DNA of 64,000 nt from an uncultured Erythrobacter sp. (GTDB lineage Bacteria; Pseudomonadota; Alphaproteobacteria; Sphingomonadales; Sphingomonadaceae), in contig CANMUS010000005.1 in assembly GCA_947501215.1 (NCBI GenBank), forward strand, positions 1-64,000, given 5' to 3'. A program made the position numbers and the translations under genes. The notes under the pieces are model-generated. The model was not told where the DNA came from, searched no databases, and worked only from the letters and a program-made list of their open reading frames with translations. This document shows positions 52,924 through 61,715 of the stretch, piece after piece; position 1 is the first letter of the stretch; each line of letters begins with the position of its first letter.

Positions 52924-53337
52924 TTAGCATACGTAGGCACCGCGGCCGCTAGCCAAAAGGTTGCCAGTAGGACCGTATACACGTGTTTCAGCGACCGAGA
53001 TATTTTTACCGATCTTGATTATTTTGCCCGATGCTACGAGTGGTCCCGAGGTTGCCGGGCGGTGGTAGTCGACCCTCAGATCGGCGGTCGCCTTGGCCCC
53101 TGTACCTTGCGACAATAAGGTGTAGAGCCCGGTTAAATCGATCAGAGAGGCGAGCACGCCGCCATGCGCTGAACCGATTGCCGGGTTTGACACGATCTCG
53201 TCGCGCCAAGGCATCTCCAGTTCAAGCTGCTCGTTCGAGCATGACCGTAAAGTGAGGCCAAGCCACCGGTGAAACGGGGCAATCTGCAGGATCTCTTCGA
53301 GGCGCTTAGGATCGATCCTTGTCAGATTATCGGTCAT
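52924..53337 (-). CDS. PaaI-family hotdog thioesterase
   Basis: The product has 137 residues. NPAIGSAHGGVLASLIDLTGLYTLLS gives the hotdog HGG motif and helix, with the catalytic acid region in IDLTG; ATADLRVDYHRPA is the next strand pair. PaaI-type enzymes hydrolyse aryl- or acyl-CoA thioesters and release free CoA. Its ATG overlaps the stop of the hydrolase gene upstream, so the two are co-translated. Confidence 0.88.
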   Translation of the reverse strand: MTDNLTRIDPKRLEEILQIAPFHRWLGLTLRSCSNEQLELEMPWRDEIVSNPAIGSAHGGVLASLIDLTGLYTLLSQGTGAKATADLRVDYHRPATSGPLVASGKIIKIGKNISVAETRVYGPTGNLLASGRGAYVC

Positions 53338-54221
53338 GTAACGGCTCCCTGCGGACTGTGATTACGCTTGAGAAAATCGAGTATCGCTGCCGAAAAGGCA
53401 TCGTTGGCATCGCCAACCACCATATGTGTTGCCTCTGCGATGTCGGTGTATTCAGCGTGTGGAACAAGTTCGAGCAATTGCGCGACCGCGTCTTCGGAAA
53501 CCAGATCGCTCGATCCGCCGCGAATAATATGCAATGGCAGCGAAAGCCTGCTGGCTGCATCGTTCAGCGCATCAAACTGGCGTTCCTGATGAGCCGGATC
53601 GCTTCGCTTGGCTAGTGTGATGTTGCGGATAAAGGCCGGATCCCAATGCCAGTAGTAGCGGCCGTCTTCCTTCTCTCGCAGATAGCGCCGTAAGCCCTTG
53701 CCGGCTCCGCGCTTGCGGCGATGTGGCATGTAGCGCGCGATGACCTCTGCCGCTTCGTCCGGTGAAGAGAAACCGGTCTCCACGTGCTCCTCCATAAAGC
53801 CGACTACGCGCATAACGCCCCCCGTCTCCATACGCGGCGCGATGTCGACGAGAGTGAGCGACGCGAAGCGGCCCGGCGCAAGGTGTCCTTCGGCGATCAG
53901 TCCGGCCAACCCGCCAAGGGAGGCCCCGACGAGCGCTGGCTTGCGGTCCATTTTTGAAGCGATCGCAACGAGATCTGAAGCGAAGTCGCGCGTTTCGTAA
54001 GCGCCCTCGGCAGACCATTCGCTGTCGCCATGACCGCGCATATCAATTGCGATCGGACGAAATCCCGCATTGGCGAGATCGGCTGTGACACGTTTCCATG
54101 CGTGACGGGTCTGGCCGCCCCCATGCGCGAGCAAGACCGGTAAAGCATCGGCATTTCCGGTCGCTTCGGCTGCTATGGAGATGCCACCATTTCCCCCGAT
54201 ATGGAAAGTTTGCGACTGCAT
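53334..54221 (-). CDS. Alpha/beta hydrolase
   Basis: The product has 295 residues. LLAHGGGQTRHAWKRV gives the oxyanion HGG loop. IDMRGHGDSEW and the nucleophile elbow LVGASLGGLAGL (Ser) follow, and EATHMVVGD carries the catalytic His. The N-terminus is GNGGISIAAEATGNADALP. It is coupled to the thioesterase and diverges from a broken MarR gene, which probably once controlled it. The substrate is unknown. Confidence 0.88.
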   Translation of the reverse strand: MQSQTFHIGGNGGISIAAEATGNADALPVLLAHGGGQTRHAWKRVTADLANAGFRPIAIDMRGHGDSEWSAEGAYETRDFASDLVAIASKMDRKPALVGASLGGLAGLIAEGHLAPGRFASLTLVDIAPRMETGGVMRVVGFMEEHVETGFSSPDEAAEVIARYMPHRRKRGAGKGLRRYLREKEDGRYYWHWDPAFIRNITLAKRSDPAHQERQFDALNDAASRLSLPLHIIRGGSSDLVSEDAVAQLLELVPHAEYTDIAEATHMVVGDANDAFSAAILDFLKRNHSPQGAVT

Positions 54222-54315
54222 ACCGCAACCTCATATTGTAAATCGATTTACAGTAAACGGCTTTATTTCCTGATCCGCTATGGTAGGTTGCCCTAGATGG
54301 CTGCCATGACGGGCT

Positions 54316-54773
54316 ATGACGCGGATACAAAGGGGGGCAAGTTCCCTCACCGATACCGATCGGCTGTTCTTTCTTATGGAGGAAGTGACCCGGCGTTTGC
54401 GCAGGACCGCCGATTCTTCGGTTGAACAATTCGGGCTCACGCGGACGCAATGGAGTATATTGGCTTATCTTTCGGAGCCCAGGCATGACCCAGACAGAGC
54501 TGGCTCGGGAACTGAAGCTAGAGCGCGCTAGCATCGGCCAGACTATTGATCGCCTGGAAGAACTTGAGCTGGTGGAAAGACGCAGGCGCGAAGAACGACA
54601 GGCGCGTTTGGCGGGTTCATTTACGCCCTGCCGCAATCGAGCTACTTCCCAAGATGCGAGTAGAAGCTGATGCAATGTATGCTCGCTTGCTCGGGGGGAT
54701 CCGTTTTGGGGAACTGGAGCGCTTACGCGGATCGCTGGCTAGGATGCATGACAATCTGGGCAGCGAGCCATAA
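54316..54773 (+). pseudogene. MarR-family regulator broken by two frameshifts
   Basis: A MarR protein can be followed across three frames: TDTDRLFFLMEEVTRRLRRT ... QFGLTRTQWSILAYLS in the first, PGMTQTELARELKLERASIGQTIDRLEELELVERR in the second (shift near 54478), and NDRRVWRVHLRPAAIELLPKM ... GSLARMHDNLGSEP in the third (shift near 54590). Both breaks lie in the DNA-binding wing region. Either the gene is dead or the assembly has two single-base errors. It diverges from the hydrolase-thioesterase pair. Confidence 0.85.
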
Positions 54774-55078
54774 TCACTCGAAATCGAGCCCATGCCCCGC
54801 GTTCACGCCCGCGTTTGCCCTTCAGGGGGTCTGATGCTCAGATGAGGGACGCCGAGCGCATGCGATCATAACATCCCGGCAGTCGTGGCAGGCGAGGTGG
54901 CCGGAGCCCCCGCACTCACCCAGCGCCGTTCGGTTCCTTATCAGCTTGAGCGACCATCGGATTCAGTTTCTGCTGTAGCGTGAAATCAGCGAGTGTTTGC
55001 ATGGCGGCACTGCTAGCGAATATGGTTGACGCTGAGCTTGAACACGCCAGGCATGCGCGAGCCTTCCAAGATAGCGCT
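54774..55078. other. Gene-free stretch
   Basis: These 305 bases between the broken and the intact MarR genes hold no supported gene. Longer readings of the next MarR gene begin at 54980 or 55001 but have unlikely N-termini. The promoter of the MarR-AarF pair is probably here. Confidence 0.5.
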
Positions 55079-55567
55079 ATGGATAAGCATATGCCGAAAG
55101 ATGAGATACGTGATTACGCCCCCAACGAAAAGGATGACATCCTTTATTTGCTAGAAGAGGTGAACAGGACCGCTCGGCGGACCTTCGACGCTCTGATCGT
55201 GGGGCTCGACCTCAATCAAACACAATGGCGGATCATCGCGTCCTTGTTGCGAGAACCTACGCTAACACAGACCGAGATTTCTCGCCTGCTCGAGCTTGAA
55301 TCGGCGACGATAGGACAGGCTGTCGCAGTTTTGGTTGAAAAAGGTTTGATCGAGCGAGAGCGGGCGGCGCACGATCGAAGGGTTTGGAACCTCCACCTCA
55401 CCGAGCAAGTAAGAACCATCTGGCCGGAACTGCGCGAAGCGGCTGATCGACTCCACGAAATTCTCTGGAAGGGAATGTCTGCGCCTCAAATCGACCTCCT
55501 GCGTACGATGCTTCGAAAAGTTGCGGAGAATCAGAAGCAGGCTGACACTTGCGAAGAAAGCCGATGA
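55079..55567 (+). CDS. MarR-family transcriptional regulator
   Basis: The product is about 162 residues from the Met at 55079; other in-frame starts are 54980, 55001 and 55091. The winged helix is complete: DILYLLEEVNRTARRTFDAL, LNQTQWRIIASLLREPTLTQTEISRLLELESATIGQAVAVLVEKGLIERE, AHDRRVWNLHLTEQ. It is related to the broken MarR just upstream and the truncated one at 26 kb. Its stop overlaps the AarF start (ATGA), so it is co-translated with and may regulate that gene. Confidence 0.88.
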   Translation: MDKHMPKDEIRDYAPNEKDDILYLLEEVNRTARRTFDALIVGLDLNQTQWRIIASLLREPTLTQTEISRLLELESATIGQAVAVLVEKGLIERERAAHDRRVWNLHLTEQVRTIWPELREAADRLHEILWKGMSAPQIDLLRTMLRKVAENQKQADTCEESR

Positions 55568-57150
55568 AGCATGATCTGGAAAACAGTGTCGGTGAACTGA
55601 CGCGGCTAGCAGAACTCGGTCAGATTTTCGCCCGGCACGGTCTGAAAAATCTCGGAAGCTTGCTTGGCTTTATGCCGGTTTCGGAGAATGAGCCAGATAC
55701 CGAGGACTTGCGTCCTGCATCGGTGGTGGCGCTGTTGCGCGATGTCGGCCCTGTCGGAATAAAGCTTGGCCAGCTCCTGGCGACCAGAAGCGATCTGTTT
55801 ACACAACCCTGGATTTCCGCGTTCGGCACTCTCCACGACCAGGTGGAACCGCTGCCGTTCGATAAGATCGAACCGGTGATTGTATCGGCTTGGGGCAGCG
55901 ACTGGGAACGTGAATTCGCCGCTTTCGAGAGAAACCCGATCGCCTCAGCCTCTATCGCGCAGACTTATGTCGCAACCCTGCTGGACGGAAGCGAGACTAT
56001 CGTGAAAATCCGCCGACCCGGCATGGCGTCCAGGATCGAGGCGGACATGAGGCTGTTGACACGGCTCGCGGGCCTCGCCGAGCGTCGGTCAAGCGACATT
56101 GCCCGCTATCGACCCGTGGAATTCCTTCAGACATTCGCCAAGAATTTAGCGCGGGAGATGGACCTGGCGGCAGAAGCACGTGCCTGTGAAAGGATTGGCG
56201 GTTATCTGGAGATGCTTGGGGTGAAGACGCCCGCGATCCACTGGGAACTCACAGGCTTGACGATCAATGTGCAGGAAGCCCTGGGCGGAAAGCCCGCGTC
56301 GCGGCACCCGGCAACTGATCCGGCAGGGAATGCCCAGTTCGCGAAGCGCTATGCCGATGCAGTGCTACGGATGATCCTTCTCAATGGAGAGTTTCATGGC
56401 GACCCGCATCCCGGCAACGTCTTCTGGATGGAAGGGAACCAGGTAGGCTTCATCGATTTCGGCTCGGTCGGCTTTCTCAGCGGCGCGCGGCGTCAGGAAA
56501 TCGTCCGACTGATTTTCGCTATCGCGAACGGACAGATAGACAAGGTGGCCGATCTGCTGCTCGACTGGGCAGGCAATCCACTCGTGGATCGCGCGCAATT
56601 GGTGATGGACCTGGATGAGCTGATCGCGGAATTTAGCGGCACAGCTCTTGCCGGGATAGAATTCGCGGCAATTTTCGATCGGGTTTTCGGATTGTTGCGC
56701 GATTATCGCCTCGTATTGCCGCCCGACCTCGCTATTTTGCTGCGCACCCTGCTGACCGCAGAGGGCTTCGTTCGCTCTTTGGCGCCGGACTACAATATCG
56801 CCGAAGAAACGAAGCCGATCGTGATGCAATTGTTTGCCGAGCGATTTTCGATCGGAGCCGCGCGGGATCATTTGGCCAAGGTCCGCAGTGGCCTGCTTGA
56901 TTTCTCGGCATCGCTGCCCGAGCTAATCGATAACGTTGCCTCGGTCGCTCGATCAGGTACGATTCAGGTATCCATCGACCCAGCCAGTCTGAACCATCTG
57001 ACGCGGGAAGAGGACCGCAGCACCCCCGTCAAGGGTCCGGTGGTGGCAGCGTTGATCATCTCTGCCGCATTGCTGGCCGACCAATCGTTGTTACTGGCAG
57101 GAATTGTTCTGGCTTTCGCGGGAATAGCACTCATTCCTAGATGGAACTGA
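55564..57150 (+). CDS. ABC1/AarF/UbiB-family atypical kinase
   Basis: The product has 528 residues. The KxGQ motif is in GIKLGQLLATRSDLF. The Ala-rich loop is ASASIAQTYVATL, ETIVKIRRPG carries the ATP-site Lys, FHGDPHPGN is the catalytic loop, and FIDFGSVGFLS the metal-binding DFG. Two hydrophobic segments at the C-terminus (PVVAALIISAALLADQSLLLAGIVLAFAG) anchor it in the membrane. UbiB-type proteins have ATPase activity and help ubiquinone synthesis or lipid handling. The coupling to MarR is unusual and suggests a specialised copy rather than housekeeping UbiB. Confidence 0.9.
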   Translation: MKHDLENSVGELTRLAELGQIFARHGLKNLGSLLGFMPVSENEPDTEDLRPASVVALLRDVGPVGIKLGQLLATRSDLFTQPWISAFGTLHDQVEPLPFDKIEPVIVSAWGSDWEREFAAFERNPIASASIAQTYVATLLDGSETIVKIRRPGMASRIEADMRLLTRLAGLAERRSSDIARYRPVEFLQTFAKNLAREMDLAAEARACERIGGYLEMLGVKTPAIHWELTGLTINVQEALGGKPASRHPATDPAGNAQFAKRYADAVLRMILLNGEFHGDPHPGNVFWMEGNQVGFIDFGSVGFLSGARRQEIVRLIFAIANGQIDKVADLLLDWAGNPLVDRAQLVMDLDELIAEFSGTALAGIEFAAIFDRVFGLLRDYRLVLPPDLAILLRTLLTAEGFVRSLAPDYNIAEETKPIVMQLFAERFSIGAARDHLAKVRSGLLDFSASLPELIDNVASVARSGTIQVSIDPASLNHLTREEDRSTPVKGPVVAALIISAALLADQSLLLAGIVLAFAGIALIPRWN

Positions 57151-57227
57151 TAAGACCACACACAATGAACGCTTAGACCACGGCCGCCCGGCACCGATAT
57201 TGGCTACATCAAGGGAGAAGAGTGGAA

Positions 57228-57276
57228 ATGACCGAACAGAAACCTGCCGAAGCGGTGCCTGCCGCCACCATGCTGC
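57228..57276 (+). pseudogene. Start of an unidentified gene cut by the IS element
   Basis: AGGGAGAAG precedes an ATG at 57228. The frame reads MTEQKPAEAVPAATMLL before running into the IS terminal sequence at 57277. The AVPAATxLL opening resembles NUDIX hydrolase N-termini (weak). The remainder is not found on the other side of the IS. Confidence 0.5.
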
Positions 57277-57288
57277 TGACCTGCCCCA

Positions 57289-58170
57289 TCAGGGTGGTCC
57301 ACCGGTTAAGTTAGAGTTCCGGCGGTTGGGGTCGCCCTGCTGGGCGGCCTGGAGCGCAGCGTAAGGCAGCATGGCAGGACGAGGCAAGATCGTTTGTGGG
57401 GCCGGCGGCTGGTAGCCCAGCGAAGAGTGTGGCCGGACGGTGTTGTAGTGGATACGCCAGCGCTCGATCAGGATGATTGCCTCCTTCAGAGTGTAGAAGA
57501 TCTCCCCGTTGAGAAGCTCATCCCTGAGCTTGCCGTTGAAGGATTCGTTGTAGCCATTCTCCCATGGTGATCCGGGTTCGATGTAGAGGGTCTTCACACC
57601 AATCCGCCAGAGCCAGTCGCGCACGGCATGAGAAGTGAACTCAGCGCCATTATCGCTACGGATGTGATCAGGCGGACCATGGCGTTGGAACAGCTCGGTC
57701 AGCACGGCCAGGACATCATCGCTCTTGAGCTTGCGCTGGACATGGATCGCCAGGCACTGGCGGCTGTACTCGTCGATCACGGTAAGCATGCGGAAGGCCT
57801 TGCCGTCATGGGTGCGATCCATGACGAAGTCGTAGCTCCACACATGGCCACTATATTGCGGACGCAGCCTCACGCATGATCCATCGTTGAACCACAGACG
57901 CCCGCGCTTTGGCTGTCTCTGCGGAACCTTGAGCCCTTCACGGCGCCAGATCCGCTCGACCCGCTTGGCGTTCACCAACCAACTTTCATTGCGCAGCAGC
58001 GCCGTGATCCGGCGATAGCCGTAGCGACCATATTGCTGGGCCAGCCGGATGATTGCAGCTGTCAGCGGCTTCTCGTCGGCTGGTGGTGCGGGCAGCTTGC
58101 GCTGGGTCGAGCGGTGCTGGGCAACGACCCGGCAGGCACGGCGCTGGCAGATATCCAATGCCTCCTGCAC
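57289..58170 (-). CDS. IS3-family transposase OrfB (DDE integrase domain)
   Basis: The open frame is 293 codons from an internal GTG. The HTH_21-like opening is [24 protein letters not shown]. The DDE residues sit in [28 protein letters not shown] and [18 protein letters not shown]. It ends [21 protein letters not shown] plus a tail. It is normally made as an OrfAB fusion by -1 frameshifting near GGGAAAG just before the orfA stop; the -1 frame is open through the overlap ([13 protein letters not shown]). All catalytic residues are present. Confidence 0.93.
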   Translation of the reverse strand: MQEALDICQRRACRVVAQHRSTQRKLPAPPADEKPLTAAIIRLAQQYGRYGYRRITALLRNESWLVNAKRVERIWRREGLKVPQRQPKRGRLWFNDGSCVRLRPQYSGHVWSYDFVMDRTHDGKAFRMLTVIDEYSRQCLAIHVQRKLKSDDVLAVLTELFQRHGPPDHIRSDNGAEFTSHAVRDWLWRIGVKTLYIEPGSPWENGYNESFNGKLRDELLNGEIFYTLKEAIILIERWRIHYNTVRPHSSLGYQPPAPQTILPRPAMLPYAALQAAQQGDPNRRNSNLTGGPP

Positions 58171-58202
58171 ATGGTCGATGGCCAGCCGACGCCGTGAAGG
58201 GC

Positions 58203-58481
58203 TCAGTACTTTCCCTCGACAACCTCCTTCAGGATCAGCGCATCGAGCGTAAGATCAGACACCGCCTTCCTGAGCCGCTGGTTCTCCTTCTTGAGATCCT
58301 TCAATCGCCGAGCCTGGCTGACCTTCAGCCCACCGTACTCGCGTCGCCAGCGATAGTAACTCTGCTCCGAAATCCCCAGCGATCGGCTGATCTCCCCGAT
58401 CTTCTCTCCGTGCGAGAGCCGAACTTCGGCCTCACGCAGTATCCCGATAATCTGTTCCGGCGTGTATCTCTTCCGTGCCAT
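58203..58481 (-). CDS. IS3-family transposase OrfA
   Basis: The product has 92 residues. A helix-turn-helix ([45 protein letters not shown]) binds the IS ends, and a leucine-zipper-like tail ([21 protein letters not shown]) mediates pairing. It ends at a TGA just after the candidate slippery site GGGAAAG used to make the OrfAB fusion. Confidence 0.93.
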   Translation of the reverse strand: MARKRYTPEQIIGILREAEVRLSHGEKIGEISRSLGISEQSYYRWRREYGGLKVSQARRLKDLKKENQRLRKAVSDLTLDALILKEVVEGKY

Positions 58482-58556
58482 TCATCAGCCCCTTTCAAGC
58501 CGTAAATAGCCGAAATCCTAACTCTCAAAACGGACCACTTTTCGGGGGGAAGGTCA

Positions 58557-59025
58557 CCTCTGGCCGATGGGAAGGACGCTGACAGGCTGGAAACCGCAGT
58601 TGGGCGGTTGGGGCTTGATCGACCTTAGAAACGCGCAATCGGTCGATCCGTTTTCCCTGGCCTCAGATGAACTCATTGAGGTTACCGACTGGGAACTACT
58701 TGATTTTGCAGTTCAAGTTGTCAAGCAATGGCTCCAAAGGAAGGGTTTCGAGATCATGTCCACTCACTCAAATCCCAACGTCGATCCGAACATCTGATTT
58801 GTCGGAGACAATGGACCCGAGTGGGTAATCGTACGAGCAGCGCGATATCCAGAAAAGGTGGCTCAGATCCCGAGCAACGTAGAGGCCATCGCTAAGCAAT
58901 GCGAAGCTCTCAGTCACTTGGGGAATTTCGCATCTTTTGGCTTTGCGTTGGCGGAAAACGTTGAAAGGCCCATCTGGCGGGGACACGCTGCCGATGTCCA
59001 ATTCGAAGGCATTAAGCCGATCTGA
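58557..59025 (+). pseudogene. Unidentified gene, 5'-truncated by the IS and with an internal TGA
   Basis: A coherent frame starts at the IS edge (LTGWKPQLGGWGLIDLRNAQ) and runs through FSLASDELIEVTDWELLDFAV and MSTHSNPNVDPNI to a TGA at 58795-58797. It then continues in the same frame as FVGDNGPEWVIVRAARYPEK to a second stop at 59023. The break could be a TGG-to-TGA change (Trp before FVGDNGPEW). I do not recognise the family. The opposite-strand frame over 58768-59076 is taken as a shadow. Confidence 0.65.
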
Positions 59026-59219
59026 TCCGGAAGCTCTCATTGCTCCACGCAGGTGTGCGATCTCTTGAAGAATCATGCGGCCATATTCGTGCTCGGCGGT
59101 CGCTTTTGGGGTGTAATATAGCCGCCGCTCTGCGCCAAAACACCAGACGTCCAGACCGGTAACGGCGTGGGCTGTAGACTGGAGTTCGTTCGACCTGAGG
59201 CCGGTCGGATTACGACTTC

Positions 59220-59778
59220 TTACCAGTCGTCGAAACTTTGAATTTTGCTCAGATTGGAAACCTCATTCAAGTGCGTTTCCAAGTGATGGCGTTCCTCATC
59301 CCAAACCGCAAACAGATGTTCTGCGCCAGAATTCTCAATGTTGTTTAATTCGAAATCGTACACATCGAGAAACAATTGCTCGTAGTACTTAGAGAGACGA
59401 TTCTCCATGCTGGTGAATGTCACGTATAGCTGGGCATTCTTCGGCCATTTTTTTGACGTGGCTATCAACGCGAAGCTCAGCAAACCCTTTCCCGACATAC
59501 ACGCATAACATCGTGTAATTGCCATGGTCGTCGCAGGCGTCATAGTCTACCCACAGGTGATAGAGGCCTGTCTGACCACGGAGGAATTTAAGATAGAGCT
59601 TGTACGTTATGTTCCCAATACGAAGTTCGTCGTCGACCGGCAGTTCCGCACAAAATGCGCTCTCGTTCACCAACTCATGGGCAGAAATTGGCTGGCTTAG
59701 TTCTAAGAGCGCTATTTGATCGAACGCATCGTACTCTTGATTTTGACACGGGAAATCTTGTTCGATGCACTTTGTCAT
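59220..59778 (-). pseudogene. Hypothetical gene frameshifted at an A7 run
   Basis: Two overlapping frames join into one protein of about 185 residues at a run of seven A on the coding strand (about 59448-59454). Upstream it reads DDELRIGNITYKLYLKFLRGQ and TMLCVYVGKGFAELRVDSHVKK. After a one-base shift it continues WPKNAQLYVTFTSMENRLSK to SNLSKIQSFDDW. The family is not recognised. It may be dead, a sequencing slip at the homopolymer, or a real slippage site. Confidence 0.65.
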
Positions 59779-59987
59779 GATCGGCTCGACCTACTCAATA
59801 TTGTATGTTCCTTAATAGGCGCCGGTGGCTTCCGAAATCAGCTCGGTTCTTGCAGCGACGAGCGCTCCCAATACTCGAGGGTATCGGGCCGACTGCTTCG
59901 ATCCGGCGACCGCGCAAAGGATGCCTTTGACTGCCCCTGTCGATGGCACGTCCGCCTCCAACCAGTCAGCTCCAGACCAATAAGCGG

Positions 59988-60203
59988 TCACTTCAGGCGG
60001 TCCGAAATCCAGGCCTCCACTTCGTCTTCTGCCCATGCGACCGCATATCCACCCAGCTGCACGGGCTTCGGAAACTTGCCCTCGGCCATCCAGCGATAGA
60101 TTGTCGAACGGCCAAGCCCGACGCGATGCTGAACTTCGGGCAGGCGAATGAGCCGCGTCACCCGCCGGGTTTCGGTCGCTCCTTTGTCTATCTCTTCACC
60201 CAC
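59988..60203 (-). CDS. AlpA-family excisionase-like regulator
   Basis: The product is about 71 residues from a GTG at 60203 that has GGGAGG upstream. It has a MerR-like helix-turn-helix: TRLIRLPEVQHRVGLGRSTIYRWMAEGKFPKPVQLGGYAVAWAEDEVEAWI. AlpA-type proteins regulate or excise mobile elements and are common beside sphingomonad transfer genes. It overlaps the end of the helix-turn-helix gene upstream. A longer reading to 60248 lies inside that gene. The stretch 59779-59987 has no supported gene. Confidence 0.85.
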   Translation of the reverse strand: MGEEIDKGATETRRVTRLIRLPEVQHRVGLGRSTIYRWMAEGKFPKPVQLGGYAVAWAEDEVEAWISDRLK

Positions 60204-60687
60204 GATGGCCTCCCTCGGCACCGGCAAAGACATCGCCAAGCAGCGCATCCTTGCGTTCGAGCTCGTCGATGTGGTCGGAGAGCAAGCGGGCGACGCGGTG
60301 CGCGGTCCCCTTGGCCCAGCGCGGCTTCACATCGTGAACCTGGTTGCCCAAGACACGCTCGAGCGCTGAAGGCAGTTCGCCGGAAAAGTCCTCGAAGAAT
60401 TGCGCGAGGTCCGATTGCAGCCACGCAATCGCGTGATCGCCGCCGCTGACGAGGAACAGGAGCAGGTGTGCGTGCGGCGCGACGCCGCTCGCGGCAAGAA
60501 TGCGCAAGGCTTCGCCGAGGCTGGCCGAGCGTTCGCCCGCAAGAACACGGCGCAGGGCATCCTTATGGATCTGCGCGTCGCGAGCGATGTCGCAGCGGGC
60601 ACGGCCGCTGGCTTCGACGGCGGCCAAAAGCAGCCGGGCGAGGTCGGCGCGAACCTGTTGTTCGGCAAAGAGCGCCATGTTGGTCAT
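60196..60687 (-). CDS. Helix-turn-helix regulator diverging from the tra operon
   Basis: The product has 163 residues. AAGGA lies 7 bases upstream. The N-terminal half has a lambda-repressor-like HTH (DLARLLLAAVEASGRARCDIARDAQIHKDALRRVLAGERSASLGEALRILAASG). The C-terminal half is helical and unrecognised (ALERVLGNQVHDVKPRWAKGTAHRVARLLSDHIDELERKDALL). It is transcribed away from traA and overlaps AlpA. It probably represses transfer genes or its own promoter. A GAAC-N7-GAAC element lies 72 bases upstream. Confidence 0.78.
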   Translation of the reverse strand: MTNMALFAEQQVRADLARLLLAAVEASGRARCDIARDAQIHKDALRRVLAGERSASLGEALRILAASGVAPHAHLLLFLVSGGDHAIAWLQSDLAQFFEDFSGELPSALERVLGNQVHDVKPRWAKGTAHRVARLLSDHIDELERKDALLGDVFAGAEGGHRG

Positions 60688-60758
60688 CGACGAATCCTTA
60701 TCTCCAGAGTGATCGACTCTCCGGCTAACCGCGAAGGAAGCCTGTAGGAAAACAAAAA

Positions 60759-60773
60759 GAACATTTAGAGAAC
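60759..60773. promoter_or_regulatory. GAAC-N7-GAAC element, candidate LexA (SOS) box
   Basis: GAAC-ATTTAGA-GAAC matches the direct-repeat SOS box of alphaproteobacteria (GTTC-N7-GTTC on the other strand). It sits in the 364-base region between the HTH regulator and traA, which holds no supported gene. About one or two chance matches are expected in a window this size, so location is the main support. Confidence 0.45.
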
Positions 60774-61051
60774 ATAGAGGAAGGAACGATCAGCTTCCTC
60801 CGACGATTCGCGCGAATTTCGGTCGCCTGCGCGCATATCGCGGCTCTCTTCGCTCAGATGCCGGCACAGTCAGCGCTGTTGCGCGATCAGCCTGCGCGAA
60901 TCCCGTGCATCGCACCTCCCGATGTCGCTTTTTGCTTGGTCGAAAGCCCCAAAATCCAATTCCCGATTTCCTACAGCCCGGCTCCGGGGAGAGGAAAGAA
61001 CATACAGCGAACGCATCGCTGGCTGATGTTCAATCCTCGGAGTTTCCATCC

Positions 61052-61384
61052 ATGACCACCAAGACTGCCCTTCCGGTCCAGCAGCGCTCGCCCAACGGGG
61101 CTCGCGGCCGCGACTACATTCTTCCCGCCTGCGTGGCGCTGGCCTGCGCCGGTGCCGCCTTTGCCGGGGCCGATACCACCTTCGATCCCGCGTTGACCAA
61201 GTTCACCGACTTCCTCGAAGGTTCGGGCGGCAAGATCATCACTGTGCTCAGCCTTGCGGGCGGCCTGATCGGTCTCGCCTCCGGGCGTTTCTCGCTCGGC
61301 CAGGTCGCGGTGCCGGTCGGCGTCGGCATCGGTGTCGGCACCGGCGTTCCGATCGTCACCTCGGTCGTGACCGCGGTCATCTGA
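61052..61384 (+). CDS. traA: TraA-like conjugative pilin
   Basis: The product has 110 residues. A long leader with a hydrophobic stretch (ILPACVALACAGAAFAG) ends near AFAGAD. The mature part has two hydrophobic helices (IITVLSLAGGLIGLASG and VAVPVGVGIGVGTGVPIVTS). Size and topology fit the F-type pilin, the subunit of the mating pilus. CGGAG precedes the start at 61052. It heads the tra run traA-L-E-K-B. Pilins vary strongly, so gene order is the main support. Confidence 0.8.
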   Translation: MTTKTALPVQQRSPNGARGRDYILPACVALACAGAAFAGADTTFDPALTKFTDFLEGSGGKIITVLSLAGGLIGLASGRFSLGQVAVPVGVGIGVGTGVPIVTSVVTAVI

Positions 61385-61415
61385 TCAGCGGATCCGGTCA
61401 CGACAGGAGGGCGGC

Positions 61416-61703
61416 ATGGCCGACAGGTACCTCGTTCCACGGCGGCTCGACGACCCGGAGCTCATCGGCTTCTGGACCATCGACGAGTTTGCAGGGATCC
61501 TTATTCCCTTCGCCTGGGGCATTCTCTCGCAGCATATCTTCATCGGTATCGGCCTGGCCGCCGGGGCCTGGCTTGCCTTGCGGAAGGCAAAGGCACGCGG
61601 CGCCGGTTCGGCACTGGTGCATGCTGCGTACTGGTACCTGCCCGGGAGCTTTCTCGGGTTGAAGGCCACGCCGCCCTCCCACTGCCGCCTGTTGGCGGGC
61701 TGA
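61416..61703 (+). CDS. traL: TraL, type IV conjugative transfer protein
   Basis: The product has 95 residues. YLVPRRLDDPELIGFWTIDEFAG is the conserved TraL opening, followed by two membrane helices. It is a small inner-membrane component of the F-type secretion channel (VirB3-like). AGGAGGGCGGC precedes the ATG. Confidence 0.9.
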   Translation: MADRYLVPRRLDDPELIGFWTIDEFAGILIPFAWGILSQHIFIGIGLAAGAWLALRKAKARGAGSALVHAAYWYLPGSFLGLKATPPSHCRLLAG

Positions 61704-61715
61704 GGGAGGCGAACC

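Larger units (their letters stand above)
57277..58556 (-). mobile_element. Complete IS3-family insertion sequence, about 1280 bp
   Basis: Both ends read inward as TGACCT-[GT]-CCCC, followed after six bases by GTGGTCC, forming imperfect terminal inverted repeats (57277-57301 and 58532-58556). It carries orfA and orfB in the usual -1 frame arrangement. The flanking bases (GCTGC on one side, CCTCT on the other) do not form a target duplication, which points to a later recombination. An inverted partial copy lies at 52445-52595. Confidence 0.9.

Noticed and set aside
58768-59076. 102-codon minus-strand frame
   Set aside because: It overlaps the plus-strand pseudogene, which reads as coherent protein on both sides of the TGA.
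59812-60036. 74-codon minus-strand frame after alpA
   Set aside because: It overlaps the end of alpA, has no good ribosome binding site and no recognisable content.
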